Assembly: GCA_030612095.1 (NCBI GenBank)
Contig: JAUWOO010000010.1
Location: 1 to 21,776, forward strand
From: Thermoplasmatota archaeon
GTDB lineage: Archaea; Thermoplasmatota; E2; DHVEG-1
Direction: 5' to 3'
Length of the DNA stretch: 21,776 bases
A program made the position numbers and the translations under genes. Shown here one piece after another: positions 5,904-13,331 of the stretch (position 1 is its first letter; the number at the start of each line of letters is the position of its first letter). The notes below the pieces were generated by a model. It ran no database searches. It was given only the letters and a program-made list of their open reading frames with translations, and was not told the origin of the DNA.

Positions 5904-6656
5904 ATGGCAGAAGAATGGGGAAATAACAAAGAGTCATTTGATGTGATTGATGTAAGAAAGTTAACTGGCAATTTTCTGCCAATGGTTCTTAAAAAAGCCA
6001 GTGATGTTAATGTTGGCAAAGGAATATGTGTTGTCCAAAATTTTGAGCCTATTCCACTATATTCAGCACTTGCTGATTTTGGGTTTGAATATTCTACAGA
6101 GAAAATTTCAGATGATGAATACAGAGCGTATTTCTACCGAAAAAAGATGATAGAACCTTCAGAACCAACTACGATGGATCTTCCTTTGAAGCCAACCGCA
6201 ATGGTCAATTTTAGTAATATAGATAGCAATCTTGCCAATATTGCAGTAAATTTCTGGGAATATACCTGGGATAAAAAGAATCCTGCAATTAATATGAAAA
6301 CAAAATTACTGCTGTCCCTTTCTAATGCTGTTGGTGCAGGAAGATTTCGCCAAGCAACGCGAGAATTAGTGAAGGCTTATGCCCTTGGAGTGACAATACC
6401 TGAACTTGATGAACTTTTTGCTCTTTTCGTATGGAATGAAGGATTTGGTGCATTTGCCTCAAATGTAGGCCCATCAGCCCTTTTTGGAGCATATCAATAC
6501 ATAAAAAAACTTGATGAATCTGGAAAGAAGCGAGAAGAGATAACAAAGATGCTCGCGGATAAGTTCGGTGAAAAGAATCCTCGTACCAGCACAATGTTCA
6601 AAGATAAAGTAAGAATGTGTGAAAAAATCAAGGGGTTACAAAATCAAAAAATATAG
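5904..6656 (+). CDS. DUF2249-like domain fused to a Cys-less AhpD/CMD-like domain
   Basis: A 250-residue two-domain protein. Residues 10-85 (FDVIDVRKLTG, NFEPIPLYSALADFGFEY) resemble DUF2249, a small TusA-like fold often found beside nitrogen-oxide, hemerythrin or redox genes. Residues about 95-230 resemble the carboxymuconolactone decarboxylase/AhpD fold (INMKTKLLLSLSNAVGAG, LVKAYALGVTIPELDELF). The AhpD CxxC is absent, and the only cysteine in this part is near the C-terminus (RMCEKI). So a peroxidase or disulfide role like AhpD is unlikely; a structural or sensory role is possible. GAAGGT lies about seven bases before ATG 5904. The 76-base gap before it contains AT-rich sequence that may hold its own promoter. 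Confidence 0.7.
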   Translation: MAEEWGNNKESFDVIDVRKLTGNFLPMVLKKASDVNVGKGICVVQNFEPIPLYSALADFGFEYSTEKISDDEYRAYFYRKKMIEPSEPTTMDLPLKPTAMVNFSNIDSNLANIAVNFWEYTWDKKNPAINMKTKLLLSLSNAVGAGRFRQATRELVKAYALGVTIPELDELFALFVWNEGFGAFASNVGPSALFGAYQYIKKLDESGKKREEITKMLADKFGEKNPRTSTMFKDKVRMCEKIKGLQNQKI

Positions 6657-6702
6657 GGCATTCAAAAATAATTTAATAACAAAATATTGGGAGATAAATA
6701 AA

Positions 6703-7239
6703 ATGAAAAGTTTGAAAGGAACTAAAACTGAGAAAAATTTAATGGACGCATTTGCCGGGGAATCTCAGGCTAGAAACAAGTATACTTATTTTGCAAAGGT
6801 TGCAAAAAAGGAAGGATACGAACAGATCGCGTCTTTCTTTTTGGAAACAGCCGAAAACGAAAAAGAGCACGCAAAACTTCATTTCAAAAAACTGAATGGA
6901 ATAGGAGACACAATTGAAAATCTCAAAGCAGCGGCATCTGGTGAGAACTATGAATGGACAGATATGTATCCCACAATGGCAAAAGAAGCACGGGAAGAAG
7001 GATTTGATGAAATAGCTGTGATGTTTGAAGGTATTGCTGAAGTGGAACAAAGACACGAAACGCGTTATAAGAAACTTTTGAAAAATCTTGAAGATGGTAA
7101 ATCTTTCAAAAAAGATGGTAAGGTATATTGGAAATGCCGCAACTGTGGGTATATTCATGAGGGAACTGAGGCACCAAAAATATGTCCAGTATGTAAACAC
7201 CCACGAGCATATTTTGAAGTTTGGGATGAAAACTATTAA
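6703..7239 (+). CDS. rbr: Rubrerythrin
   Basis: A 178-residue peroxide reductase. The N-terminal ferritin-like diiron domain (about 1-140) begins MKSLKGTKTEKNL and has the glutamate/histidine ligand segments AGESQARNKY, ENEKEH, AREEGF and EVEQRHE. The C-terminal rubredoxin domain has CRNCGYIHEG and CPVCKHPRAYF. It reduces H2O2 to water using electrons passed through the rubredoxin centre. I start at ATG 6703 with GGGAG at 6689-6693; the longer frame from 6619 would overlap the preceding gene and add 28 residues absent from the family. It is followed by desulfoferrodoxin, whose product, H2O2, it can remove. Confidence 0.95.
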   Translation: MKSLKGTKTEKNLMDAFAGESQARNKYTYFAKVAKKEGYEQIASFFLETAENEKEHAKLHFKKLNGIGDTIENLKAAASGENYEWTDMYPTMAKEAREEGFDEIAVMFEGIAEVEQRHETRYKKLLKNLEDGKSFKKDGKVYWKCRNCGYIHEGTEAPKICPVCKHPRAYFEVWDENY

Positions 7240-7257
7240 TGATTGGAGGTAGAAAAT

Positions 7258-7635
7258 ATGACAAAGTTAAGAGAAATATATAAATGTGAATTATGTGGAA
7301 ATATTGTAGAAGTTCTGCACGATGGCCCTGGCGCACTTGTCTGTTGTGGGGAAGAAATGAAACTTCTTGAAGAAAAAACCGAGGATGCATCAACTGAGAA
7401 ACACGTTCCATATATTGAAAAAACGGAAAATGGTGTTATCGTAAAGGTTGGTCAGAACAAAGATCACCCAATGGAAGAAAAACATTACATAGAATGGATC
7501 CAAGTGATTGCTGATGGTGTTTCGTATAGAAAATTCTTGAAACCGAGTGATAAACCACAAGCAGATTTTGAAATCAAAGCTGACAAAGTGGATGCAAGAG
7601 AATATTGTAACATTCATGGACTGTGGAAATCGTAG
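7258..7635 (+). CDS. dfx: Desulfoferrodoxin (class I superoxide reductase)
   Basis: A 125-residue superoxide reductase that converts superoxide to H2O2 without releasing O2. Centre I, the desulforedoxin-like Fe(Cys)4 site, has C10, C13, C29 and C30 (CELCG and CCGEEM). Centre II, the catalytic Fe(His)4Cys site, has H49 in EKHVP, H70, H76, C117 and H120 (EYCNIHGLW). The conserved E47-K48 pair before H49 is present. GGAGGT (7245-7250) is eight bases from ATG 7258, so I prefer this start to the GAT-TGG-spanning upstream ATG at 7243. It ends in TAG. Neighbouring rubrerythrin and rubredoxin complete an anaerobic superoxide-to-water route. Confidence 0.96.
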   Translation: MTKLREIYKCELCGNIVEVLHDGPGALVCCGEEMKLLEEKTEDASTEKHVPYIEKTENGVIVKVGQNKDHPMEEKHYIEWIQVIADGVSYRKFLKPSDKPQADFEIKADKVDAREYCNIHGLWKS

Positions 7636-7711
7636 GTTATAAATATTCAAAATTAAAAAACTGGAAGTAAAAATAAGAATATGTAAAGAAAGATAAAGGG
7701 AGACAAAGAAA

Positions 7712-7804
7712 ATGTTTTGTTATCAACGTGAAGAAATTGCAAGAAAATACAATGAACCAGTTGATCTTAATATGAAATGTGGGGAAATCGGTGTTAAAGG
7801 ATGA
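7712..7804 (+). CDS. 30-residue micro-ORF, coupled to the membrane ferredoxin gene
   Basis: ATG 7712 follows GGGAG (7698-7702) at nine bases. The reading frame encodes 30 residues starting MFCYQREEIARKY and ending KCGEIGVKG. Its TGA overlaps the next start codon as ATGA (7801-7804), the usual sign of translational coupling. The N-terminus MFCYQ resembles the start of hybrid cluster protein (Hcp, MFCYQCEQ), so it may be a degraded Hcp leader or a small two-cysteine protein. A TATA-like GTTATAAATATT at 7636-7647 could drive a transcript for this gene and the next two. Function is unknown. Confidence 0.5.
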   Translation: MFCYQREEIARKYNEPVDLNMKCGEIGVKG

Positions 7805-8571
7805 TTTTGGAAAACACACCAAAAATGGTTGGAATGATCTATGCGATAATTGCCTTGTTTATTTTGGCATACCTGTTTCATAAAGACAAATTTAATCGAA
7901 AGATTGGATATTTGTTTCTCATCATATCTTCACTGATGGGGTTTTTGGTTTTTGCACCAATGTTTCCAAATCAACTACAAGTTCTTCTTCTCGGAAATGT
8001 TAAACAACTTGGAGCACCCATCCCAATTGTTATACTTGGTCTTGTGTTATTTATTATTCTCACGTTTGTATTTGGGCGAATATTCTGTGGATACCTCTGT
8101 CCCATCGGTGCATTGCAAGAAATTGTTTATCTTATACCAATAAAGAAACTTAAAATCAAAAATAAAACGCTACCTATAGTTTTCCGTATGATCTTTTTTA
8201 TCGCATTTGTTGTTTTAGGCATAATCTTTTCAATAGGGATTCTTACGTTTTTTGGCTTTTATGATTTTTTCAATTTGAATATTAATTCGATTTTTTTCTA
8301 CATATTCTTAGTCTTGTTAGCAGCCTCAATCTTTGTTTATCGGCCGTTCTGCCGATTTTTCTGTCCTTATGGTGCCTTACTTTCTTTAGTCTCCGTTAAA
8401 GATCTTTTTAAGTTAAAAAGAAATGAAAATTGCATTGATTGTAGAAAATGTGAGGAAGCATGTCCAACAAGTGAAGCAGGCAGAAATGATTTAAAACAAG
8501 AATGTTATATGTGTAACAGATGCAAGGATGTTTGTCCTGTTAATGCTATTGATTATAAGAGGGGGAAATGA
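7801..8571 (+). CDS. NapH-like membrane polyferredoxin
   Basis: A 256-residue integral membrane iron-sulfur protein. About five hydrophobic segments span residues 10-185. Two NapH/NosR-type motifs lie at helix ends: CGYLCPIGALQ and CRFFCPYGALLS. The C-terminus holds two [4Fe-4S] motifs, CIDCRKCEEACP and CYMCNRCKDVCP. Relatives (NapH, NosR, CcoG) move electrons between quinols or cytoplasmic donors and redox enzymes. Here it likely exchanges electrons between membrane and cytoplasm, perhaps feeding the detoxification enzymes upstream; this is inference. It overlaps the micro-ORF by four bases and is followed after three bases by the PAS protein, so the three form one translational unit. Confidence 0.85.
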   Translation: MILENTPKMVGMIYAIIALFILAYLFHKDKFNRKIGYLFLIISSLMGFLVFAPMFPNQLQVLLLGNVKQLGAPIPIVILGLVLFIILTFVFGRIFCGYLCPIGALQEIVYLIPIKKLKIKNKTLPIVFRMIFFIAFVVLGIIFSIGILTFFGFYDFFNLNINSIFFYIFLVLLAASIFVYRPFCRFFCPYGALLSLVSVKDLFKLKRNENCIDCRKCEEACPTSEAGRNDLKQECYMCNRCKDVCPVNAIDYKRGK

Positions 8572-8574
8572 GAA

Positions 8575-8979
8575 ATGATTGGAAAATTACCTGAAAATAT
8601 ATTGGAAGCCGTTCTTGAAACACTGCCACTTGAATTCTCAGTTGTTGATGAAAATGACAAGGTACTTGCTTGGAATAAACATGAAACAAGGATTTTCAAA
8701 AGGCCAAAGGGCGTTATCGGTAAAGATGTTCATAATTGTCATCCTAAAAAAAGTGTTGACAAGGTTGAACAAATACTAAGGGAAATGAAAGAAGGAAGTA
8801 GAGATAAAGCACAGTTTTGGATAGATCTACCGATTGGTCCAAATGAGGAGAAACAAAAAGTTCTCATTAGATACTGTGCTCTGCGAGATTCTAATGGTAA
8901 ATACTTGGGCTGTCTGGAGGCATCGCAGAATATTGGTAAGTTACAGTCCATTACTGGTGAGAAACGATTGCTTGATTAA
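8575..8979 (+). CDS. Stand-alone PAS-domain protein (DUF438-associated type)
   Basis: A 134-residue single PAS domain. Recognisable segments are FSVVDENDKVLAWN (start of the sheet), GVIGKDVHNCHPKKSVDKV (the CHP-containing helix typical of the PAS domain attached to DUF438) and IRYCALRDSNGKYLGCLE (final strands). No kinase or DNA-binding domain is attached. Such PAS domains can bind cofactors such as heme or flavin, and H or C in NCHP are candidates; this is not shown here. ATG 8575 lies three bases after the NapH-like gene, with GAGGGGG upstream. Its position at the end of the oxygen-defence island suggests redox or gas sensing. Confidence 0.8.
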   Translation: MIGKLPENILEAVLETLPLEFSVVDENDKVLAWNKHETRIFKRPKGVIGKDVHNCHPKKSVDKVEQILREMKEGSRDKAQFWIDLPIGPNEEKQKVLIRYCALRDSNGKYLGCLEASQNIGKLQSITGEKRLLD

Positions 8980-9242
8980 AAATAAGTATTGGTATAGAGA
9001 TTCCCCCCTATTCCACGGCATTATTTTTTCATGTTGAATTCGGAATTGCAATGACTTTCATTTCGATATTTCACATACTTTGGCATTGGAAATATTTTAG
9101 AAAAATGTTGACGGAAAAAAGTTAATTTGAACGATCCTAGGCAGTTTACTTGCAAAAGGTAGAAAAAGATATACTCTAGTCAGAGGACATACTCTTTTAC
9201 ATTTTTGGGACTATTATCAATCTGATCTTGTAATTCCATCTT
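8980..9242. other. Intergenic region between convergent genes
   Basis: About 260 bases separate the PAS gene from the end of the minus-strand peptidase. I see no credible gene, RNA or repeat. Short open frames here lack ribosome sites and family features. T-rich runs at 9024-9030 may end plus-strand transcription. Confidence 0.5.
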
Positions 9243-9971
9243 CTAAAACCTGCACAGATTTCCATTTTCCTTAAGCCATCTTTCTTTTTCCATGTAGTCA
9301 GGCATCGCTGTTTCAACCAGTGTCCAGAATCTACCAGAATGATTCTGTTCAATAAGGTGTGCAAGTTCGTGAATACAGACATATTCTAAAACTTCATCTG
9401 GGGCAAACAACAGTCTTGTCGAAATATTTATATTTCCGGCATTGGAACAGCTTCCCCAGTTTGATTTGTTATGTTTAAAAAATATCTTATTTATTTTCCG
9501 GTTGAAATGCTTTTCATTTAATTCATAAATTTTTTCCTGCAATTTTGGCAATCTTTTATGAGCAATACATCTACTTATAAGCGAAGAGATATGATTATTC
9601 TGCGCCTCCTTTGAAAGATTGTCCGATATGAAAAGTTTAATTGTATTGCCCATAGGTCTAGCAGAACTGCCCCTCTTGTTTTTGAATTCAATTCTAAGAG
9701 TGAACTCATCATCACCAATTTTTAGTATGTCTCCATTTTTGTATTCTTTCTGAGGTTTTAGCCTGAATTTCTCAGGATTTTTCATTATTTTGTTTTTAGC
9801 CCAAGTTTTCATTTTTTCTAGTTGTTCATTCTTTTTCGCGCTACTCAGAAAAGAAGGTATTCGTATGTTTATTGCTGTTCCTCTAATAGACACACGGGAG
9901 TTACTCCTGTTTTCATAATGAATTTTCACCAAGTATTTGATTCCATTTATTTCTAAGAGTTCAGTTTGCAT
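9243..9971 (-). CDS. YgjP-like zinc metallopeptidase (DUF45)
   Basis: A 242-residue protein of the YgjP/DUF45 (WLM-like, gluzincin) family. The zinc motif is H201-E-L-A-H205 with the third ligand H211 in EQNHSGRFW. The N-terminal half is beta-rich (KYLVKIHYENRSNSRVSIRG) as in the family. The segment SNWGSCSNAGNINISTRLLFAP before the motif is also typical of YgjP. Family members are cytoplasmic, often linked to restriction-modification or DNA repair loci, and the substrate is unknown. AGGAAAG lies about ten bases upstream of ATG 9971. It lies 36 bases after the stop of the lipoprotein gene on the same strand. Confidence 0.85.
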   Translation of the reverse strand: MQTELLEINGIKYLVKIHYENRSNSRVSIRGTAINIRIPSFLSSAKKNEQLEKMKTWAKNKIMKNPEKFRLKPQKEYKNGDILKIGDDEFTLRIEFKNKRGSSARPMGNTIKLFISDNLSKEAQNNHISSLISRCIAHKRLPKLQEKIYELNEKHFNRKINKIFFKHNKSNWGSCSNAGNINISTRLLFAPDEVLEYVCIHELAHLIEQNHSGRFWTLVETAMPDYMEKERWLKENGNLCRF

Positions 9972-10007
9972 ATTTTTTAATCTTTCCTATGATTTCTCCA
10001 TAAATAA

Positions 10008-11600
10008 CTATGGAAAAGAGGATGCCGATTCTTTTTCATTTACAATCTCATCTTCTAAATAAACTCTAGTTTTGAACCACGTTGTCGCATCTTGTGGGAT
10101 ATCTACCATTAGAGTTATTTTTTCTTTTTCCCCTGGTTTTAAAGAGAGGATAATTTCAGTCTCGATATTAAATTCCAGGTTATCTTGTATATAGAAACCT
10201 GCGGTAACTAGAATGTTTTTGGCTATACCACTACCAAGATTTTCTACAATTAAGGATGCCTTTACAAAATCACCTAGCTCTGTCTCTTTAAATATCGTTA
10301 TACTATTATTCTTCCATTTGTGAATAAGTAAAGGCCGGGACGAAATAGGATAGACTGTTAGATTAGATTTTGACTTATACTCACTGGGTATAAAACCAAG
10401 TTTGTGACTTGCCGTTGTCTCCAAAAAATAGTAATTATCGATATAATGCTCATAACTCGAGATATTTTCATCCAGGCTTACTCCAACAGCCATATGCCCA
10501 GTTAATCTAAACAGTGCAACATCATAGCCCATTCTGTATAGTATGCCTGCAGTTAGAATAGCCAAGTCTTCGCAATCTCCCCCACCAGCTCCATTAAATA
10601 TTGTCTCAACTGGATAACGAGGATATTCAAAAGATTCATTTGTTTCGCTATCTTTTTTATATTCAAGGTTTTGAACAAAAGATGCGGCAAAATTTATCTT
10701 ATCAACATCATCTTCTATGTTGGAACCATACATTAAACGATCAATTAACAAATCGATGTAATCGTCATCATATAAATCAAAGACATAAACGCCGTAATCC
10801 TCAAGGCGAACCCGATCAATACTGCTATAGTATGAATATAAAAACTCAGGATATGGGATACTCAGTCGACGGTTACGTCCACCATATTTCCATTTGAATT
10901 CCTTTGTTGGTACATCATCCTCTATAACAACAGAAAAAGAACCATTACCTATTGTGCCCTCAATGGAATCTTTTAACGATATAGTAAAAGTCGTCCCCTC
11001 AGAAATATCTTCAGTATAAACAAAGCAATCAACATCTTTGCTCTCACTCGGTAGGATTACACTAGGCAATACAAGACCAAAATAACTTTTAGAATCAACA
11101 TTCGTCTCTGCATTGTATGGATATGCAGGTGTATCCCCTTTGTTGTATACCTTCATGACTAACAGCGAGTAATCGTCTTTCCATGATTCCTGTTTCCACA
11201 CTTTATGTGTACAAGAGGAAATAGACAATTCTGGGCCGTTAAAAGAAAACGTTTTTTCAAATATCTCATTATTGTTTTTATCATATGCCCTTAACGCATA
11301 TTGGCCGGACGTGACAGTCCCTCTGTATGGGGCCAAGTGAAGAAGGGTACTATTACTCCCATAAAAAAGCAAATCTGAGTCAAGTAGGCTACCGGTAGGT
11401 CCAAAAATTTTAATCGTTATAGTTCCAGTACTGGAAAAAACAAGAGATAAACCTGGAAATCCTTCATCATCGCATACATCCCAGGAGGTTAACAAAAAGC
11501 TTGTACCAAATAATAAGTCTTCTAAAATGCATCCTGGTAGAGAGCTAAAACAAACTATTGTTAAAATCGCATAACATATGATTTTTTTACTCAGATGCAT
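10008..11600 (-). CDS. Lipoprotein with transglutaminase-like domain
   Basis: A 530-residue exported protein. The N-terminus is a lipoprotein signal (basic start, hydrophobic residues 7-20, lipobox LPGC with C24). Residues about 35-230 look like beta-sandwich repeats. Residues about 290-400 form a transglutaminase-like fold with C343 in GGGDCEDLA, H369 in GHMAVGV and a third polar residue E394 in YYFLETTA. The C-terminal part (about 435-525) resembles a CARDB-type Ig-like domain (VKASLIVENLGSGIAKN). Archaeal proteins of this kind are probably surface peptidases or cross-linking enzymes; the substrate is unknown. It starts eight bases after the aminotransferase stop, so the two are probably co-transcribed. 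Confidence 0.75.
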   Translation of the reverse strand: MHLSKKIICYAILTIVCFSSLPGCILEDLLFGTSFLLTSWDVCDDEGFPGLSLVFSSTGTITIKIFGPTGSLLDSDLLFYGSNSTLLHLAPYRGTVTSGQYALRAYDKNNNEIFEKTFSFNGPELSISSCTHKVWKQESWKDDYSLLVMKVYNKGDTPAYPYNAETNVDSKSYFGLVLPSVILPSESKDVDCFVYTEDISEGTTFTISLKDSIEGTIGNGSFSVVIEDDVPTKEFKWKYGGRNRRLSIPYPEFLYSYYSSIDRVRLEDYGVYVFDLYDDDYIDLLIDRLMYGSNIEDDVDKINFAASFVQNLEYKKDSETNESFEYPRYPVETIFNGAGGGDCEDLAILTAGILYRMGYDVALFRLTGHMAVGVSLDENISSYEHYIDNYYFLETTASHKLGFIPSEYKSKSNLTVYPISSRPLLIHKWKNNSITIFKETELGDFVKASLIVENLGSGIAKNILVTAGFYIQDNLEFNIETEIILSLKPGEKEKITLMVDIPQDATTWFKTRVYLEDEIVNEKESASSFP

Positions 11601-11608
11601 ACAAATTA

Positions 11609-12829
11609 CTAAACCGCCAAAGTTTCAAGTTTTCCCTCTATCACACTTGCAAGCCGTTTCATACCTTCCCCAATTTGATCATTGGAGGGGTATGAAAAAT
11701 TGAGTCTCATTGACCGGCCACCTCCACCATCAACATGAAAAGCCTTACCATGAACATATGCCACCTTATTTTTTATAGCATCCAAGAACATAATTTCAGT
11801 ATCTATCCCTTCAGGCAGAGTAACCCAAGCAAACATTCCGCCCTTGGGTTTATTGCAAATATACCCTTCAGGGAAATATTTTTTCATAGCGTCCATCATG
11901 AGATCTCGTTTTGGTTTATACATTTCATTTATCTTCATTATATGTAAATCCATGGATCCGCGTCTCATAAATTCACTGGCTATAAATTGAGTAAACGTAT
12001 TTGTGCAAAGATCCAGTGCCTGTTTACAAATCTCTATTTTTCTAGTTAGTTCATCGGATGCAATGGTCCACGCAAGACGAAATCCGGGAGAAAGAATCTT
12101 TGAAAAAGTAGACATAAAAATAACATGACCTTCATCGTCAAAGGTTTTGATAGGTCTTATATGATCCGCATCGTAACTAAGCTTTCCATATGGGTCATCC
12201 TCAATAATAATTAAATCGTATTCACTCGCTATGTCGACGAGTTGTTTTCTGCGCGATTCTGACATGATGACTCCCGCAGGATTTTGAAAGGTTGGTACTA
12301 CATAGATGAACTTTGGGATGATATCACTCTTCAGTGAATTTTTTATCGTTTCCTCCAAGAGGTCCATTCTCATTCCATCCTTATCTAGTGGAATACCTGT
12401 CAAGTTGCTCTCATAACTTCTAAAAGCATTTATTCCGCCTAAATAGGTCGGTGATCCAACAAGTGCAGTGTCACCGGGGTTAAGAAATAACTTACCAACT
12501 GCATCTAACGCCTGCTGTGACCCACTAGTAATTATCACATTGTCAGCAGTAATATCTTTCATCCCATCTTTACATGCCCTCTCTGCAATAGATTCTCTAA
12601 GCTCCAGCAAACCCTGAGTGGTTCCATATTGTAGGGCAGTTTTACCATGCTTCTCCATTACGAATTGTATAACTCCCTCTAAATCTTTTATTGGAAATGA
12701 ATTTGGACTTGGGAGGCCACCTGCAAATGAAATAATTTCGGGATCTTGGGCAACTTTAAGTAATTCACGTATTACTGACTTCCTCATTTTTCCTGCTCTG
12801 TCTGAGTATAATCTCTCGATGTTTTTCAT
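11609..12829 (-). CDS. PLP-dependent class I/II aminotransferase (LysN/ARO8-like)
   Basis: A 406-residue fold-type I aminotransferase. The start region (SFAGGLPSPNSFP) is the substrate-binding loop of the 2-aminoadipate/aromatic aminotransferase (LysN, ARO8, MocR-C) subgroup. Further motifs are TSGSQQALDAVGKLFLNPGD, PTFQNPAGV, EDDPYGKL and the PLP lysine in STFSKILSPGFRLAW. The C-terminal KGGMFAWVTLP and RLNFSYP (carboxylate-binding Arg) are present. The substrate is uncertain: branched-chain, aromatic or aminoadipate. The TATA box at 12861-12868 predicts transcription from about 12839, so the message is nearly leaderless; ATG 12829 is used, with GTG 12838 and TTG 12847 as alternatives. Confidence 0.92.
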   Translation of the reverse strand: MKNIERLYSDRAGKMRKSVIRELLKVAQDPEIISFAGGLPSPNSFPIKDLEGVIQFVMEKHGKTALQYGTTQGLLELRESIAERACKDGMKDITADNVIITSGSQQALDAVGKLFLNPGDTALVGSPTYLGGINAFRSYESNLTGIPLDKDGMRMDLLEETIKNSLKSDIIPKFIYVVPTFQNPAGVIMSESRRKQLVDIASEYDLIIIEDDPYGKLSYDADHIRPIKTFDDEGHVIFMSTFSKILSPGFRLAWTIASDELTRKIEICKQALDLCTNTFTQFIASEFMRRGSMDLHIMKINEMYKPKRDLMMDAMKKYFPEGYICNKPKGGMFAWVTLPEGIDTEIMFLDAIKNKVAYVHGKAFHVDGGGGRSMRLNFSYPSNDQIGEGMKRLASVIEGKLETLAV

Positions 12830-12860
12830 AAAATCCACTAATCCCAAAATCTGACCAAGT

Positions 12861-12875
12861 TTTATATGTATTTCG
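12861..12875 (-). promoter_or_regulatory. BRE/TATA of the aminotransferase
   Basis: On the minus strand CGAAATA (12875-12869) is followed by CATATAAA (12868-12861). The predicted start is about 12839, next to GTG 12838 and nine bases before ATG 12829. Confidence 0.65.
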
Positions 12876-12913
12876 TAAAAAAATTGAAATAGTTGTAGAT
12901 GGATGAGGGGACG

Positions 12914-13108
12914 TTATTCCTCTTCTTTTCCCCAAAACAATGGTTTCAGATGTTCTTCAAAGGCAGGCATAGTCTCCATTGTCCCCCGATCAATGTTGAA
13001 TCTATGCATGATATGTAAAGCCAGTTCATCGTCTGAAGATAATGTTCCTCTACTGCCATCGAACATTTTGTTAACTTCTTCTTCTGGTTCTACGATTTCA
13101 TCTCCCAT
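12914..13108 (-). CDS. Small acidic protein, unknown function
   Basis: A 64-residue acidic protein beginning MGDEIVEPEEEVNKMF and ending LKPLFWGKEEE. No domain is recognised; it looks helical and soluble. A TATA box at 13136-13143 predicts transcription from about 13113, so I choose ATG 13108 (leader of about five bases). An upstream in-frame ATG at 13129 would lie before that start and would add seven residues. It is on the same strand as the aminotransferase but has its own promoter. The plus-strand open frame over the same region lacks a promoter and is rejected. Confidence 0.6.
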   Translation of the reverse strand: MGDEIVEPEEEVNKMFDGSRGTLSSDDELALHIMHRFNIDRGTMETMPAFEEHLKPLFWGKEEE

Positions 13109-13135
13109 TCTATCAATAAATACACCCATTTGGTT

Positions 13136-13143
13136 ATTTATAA
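13136..13143 (-). promoter_or_regulatory. TATA box of the small acidic gene
   Basis: TTATAAAT on the minus strand, about 28-35 bases upstream of ATG 13108. The spacing decides in favour of that start over ATG 13129. Confidence 0.55.
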
Positions 13144-13331
13144 GTCTTTCCCTTTACAAAAATGGTTTGTTCTCCTTATCAGTCCACACACATACATTTT
13201 TTAAAAAATACCTTCAACTCTTATATTATGTTGTCTAATCTGTTCGATCATTGCCCAATATAGGGAATACTAGAAAGATTTATTAGTGGATCTAAAGCTC
13301 TACTTTGTACATACATAAGGAGAGATGAAAA

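Noticed and set aside
6619..6702. Upstream ATG as rubrerythrin start
   Set aside because: It overlaps the preceding gene and adds 28 residues not found in rubrerythrins; ATG 6703 has GGGAG upstream.
12903..13238. 111-codon plus-strand open frame
   Set aside because: Serine-rich, no promoter or ribosome site, and it overlaps the better supported acidic minus-strand gene.
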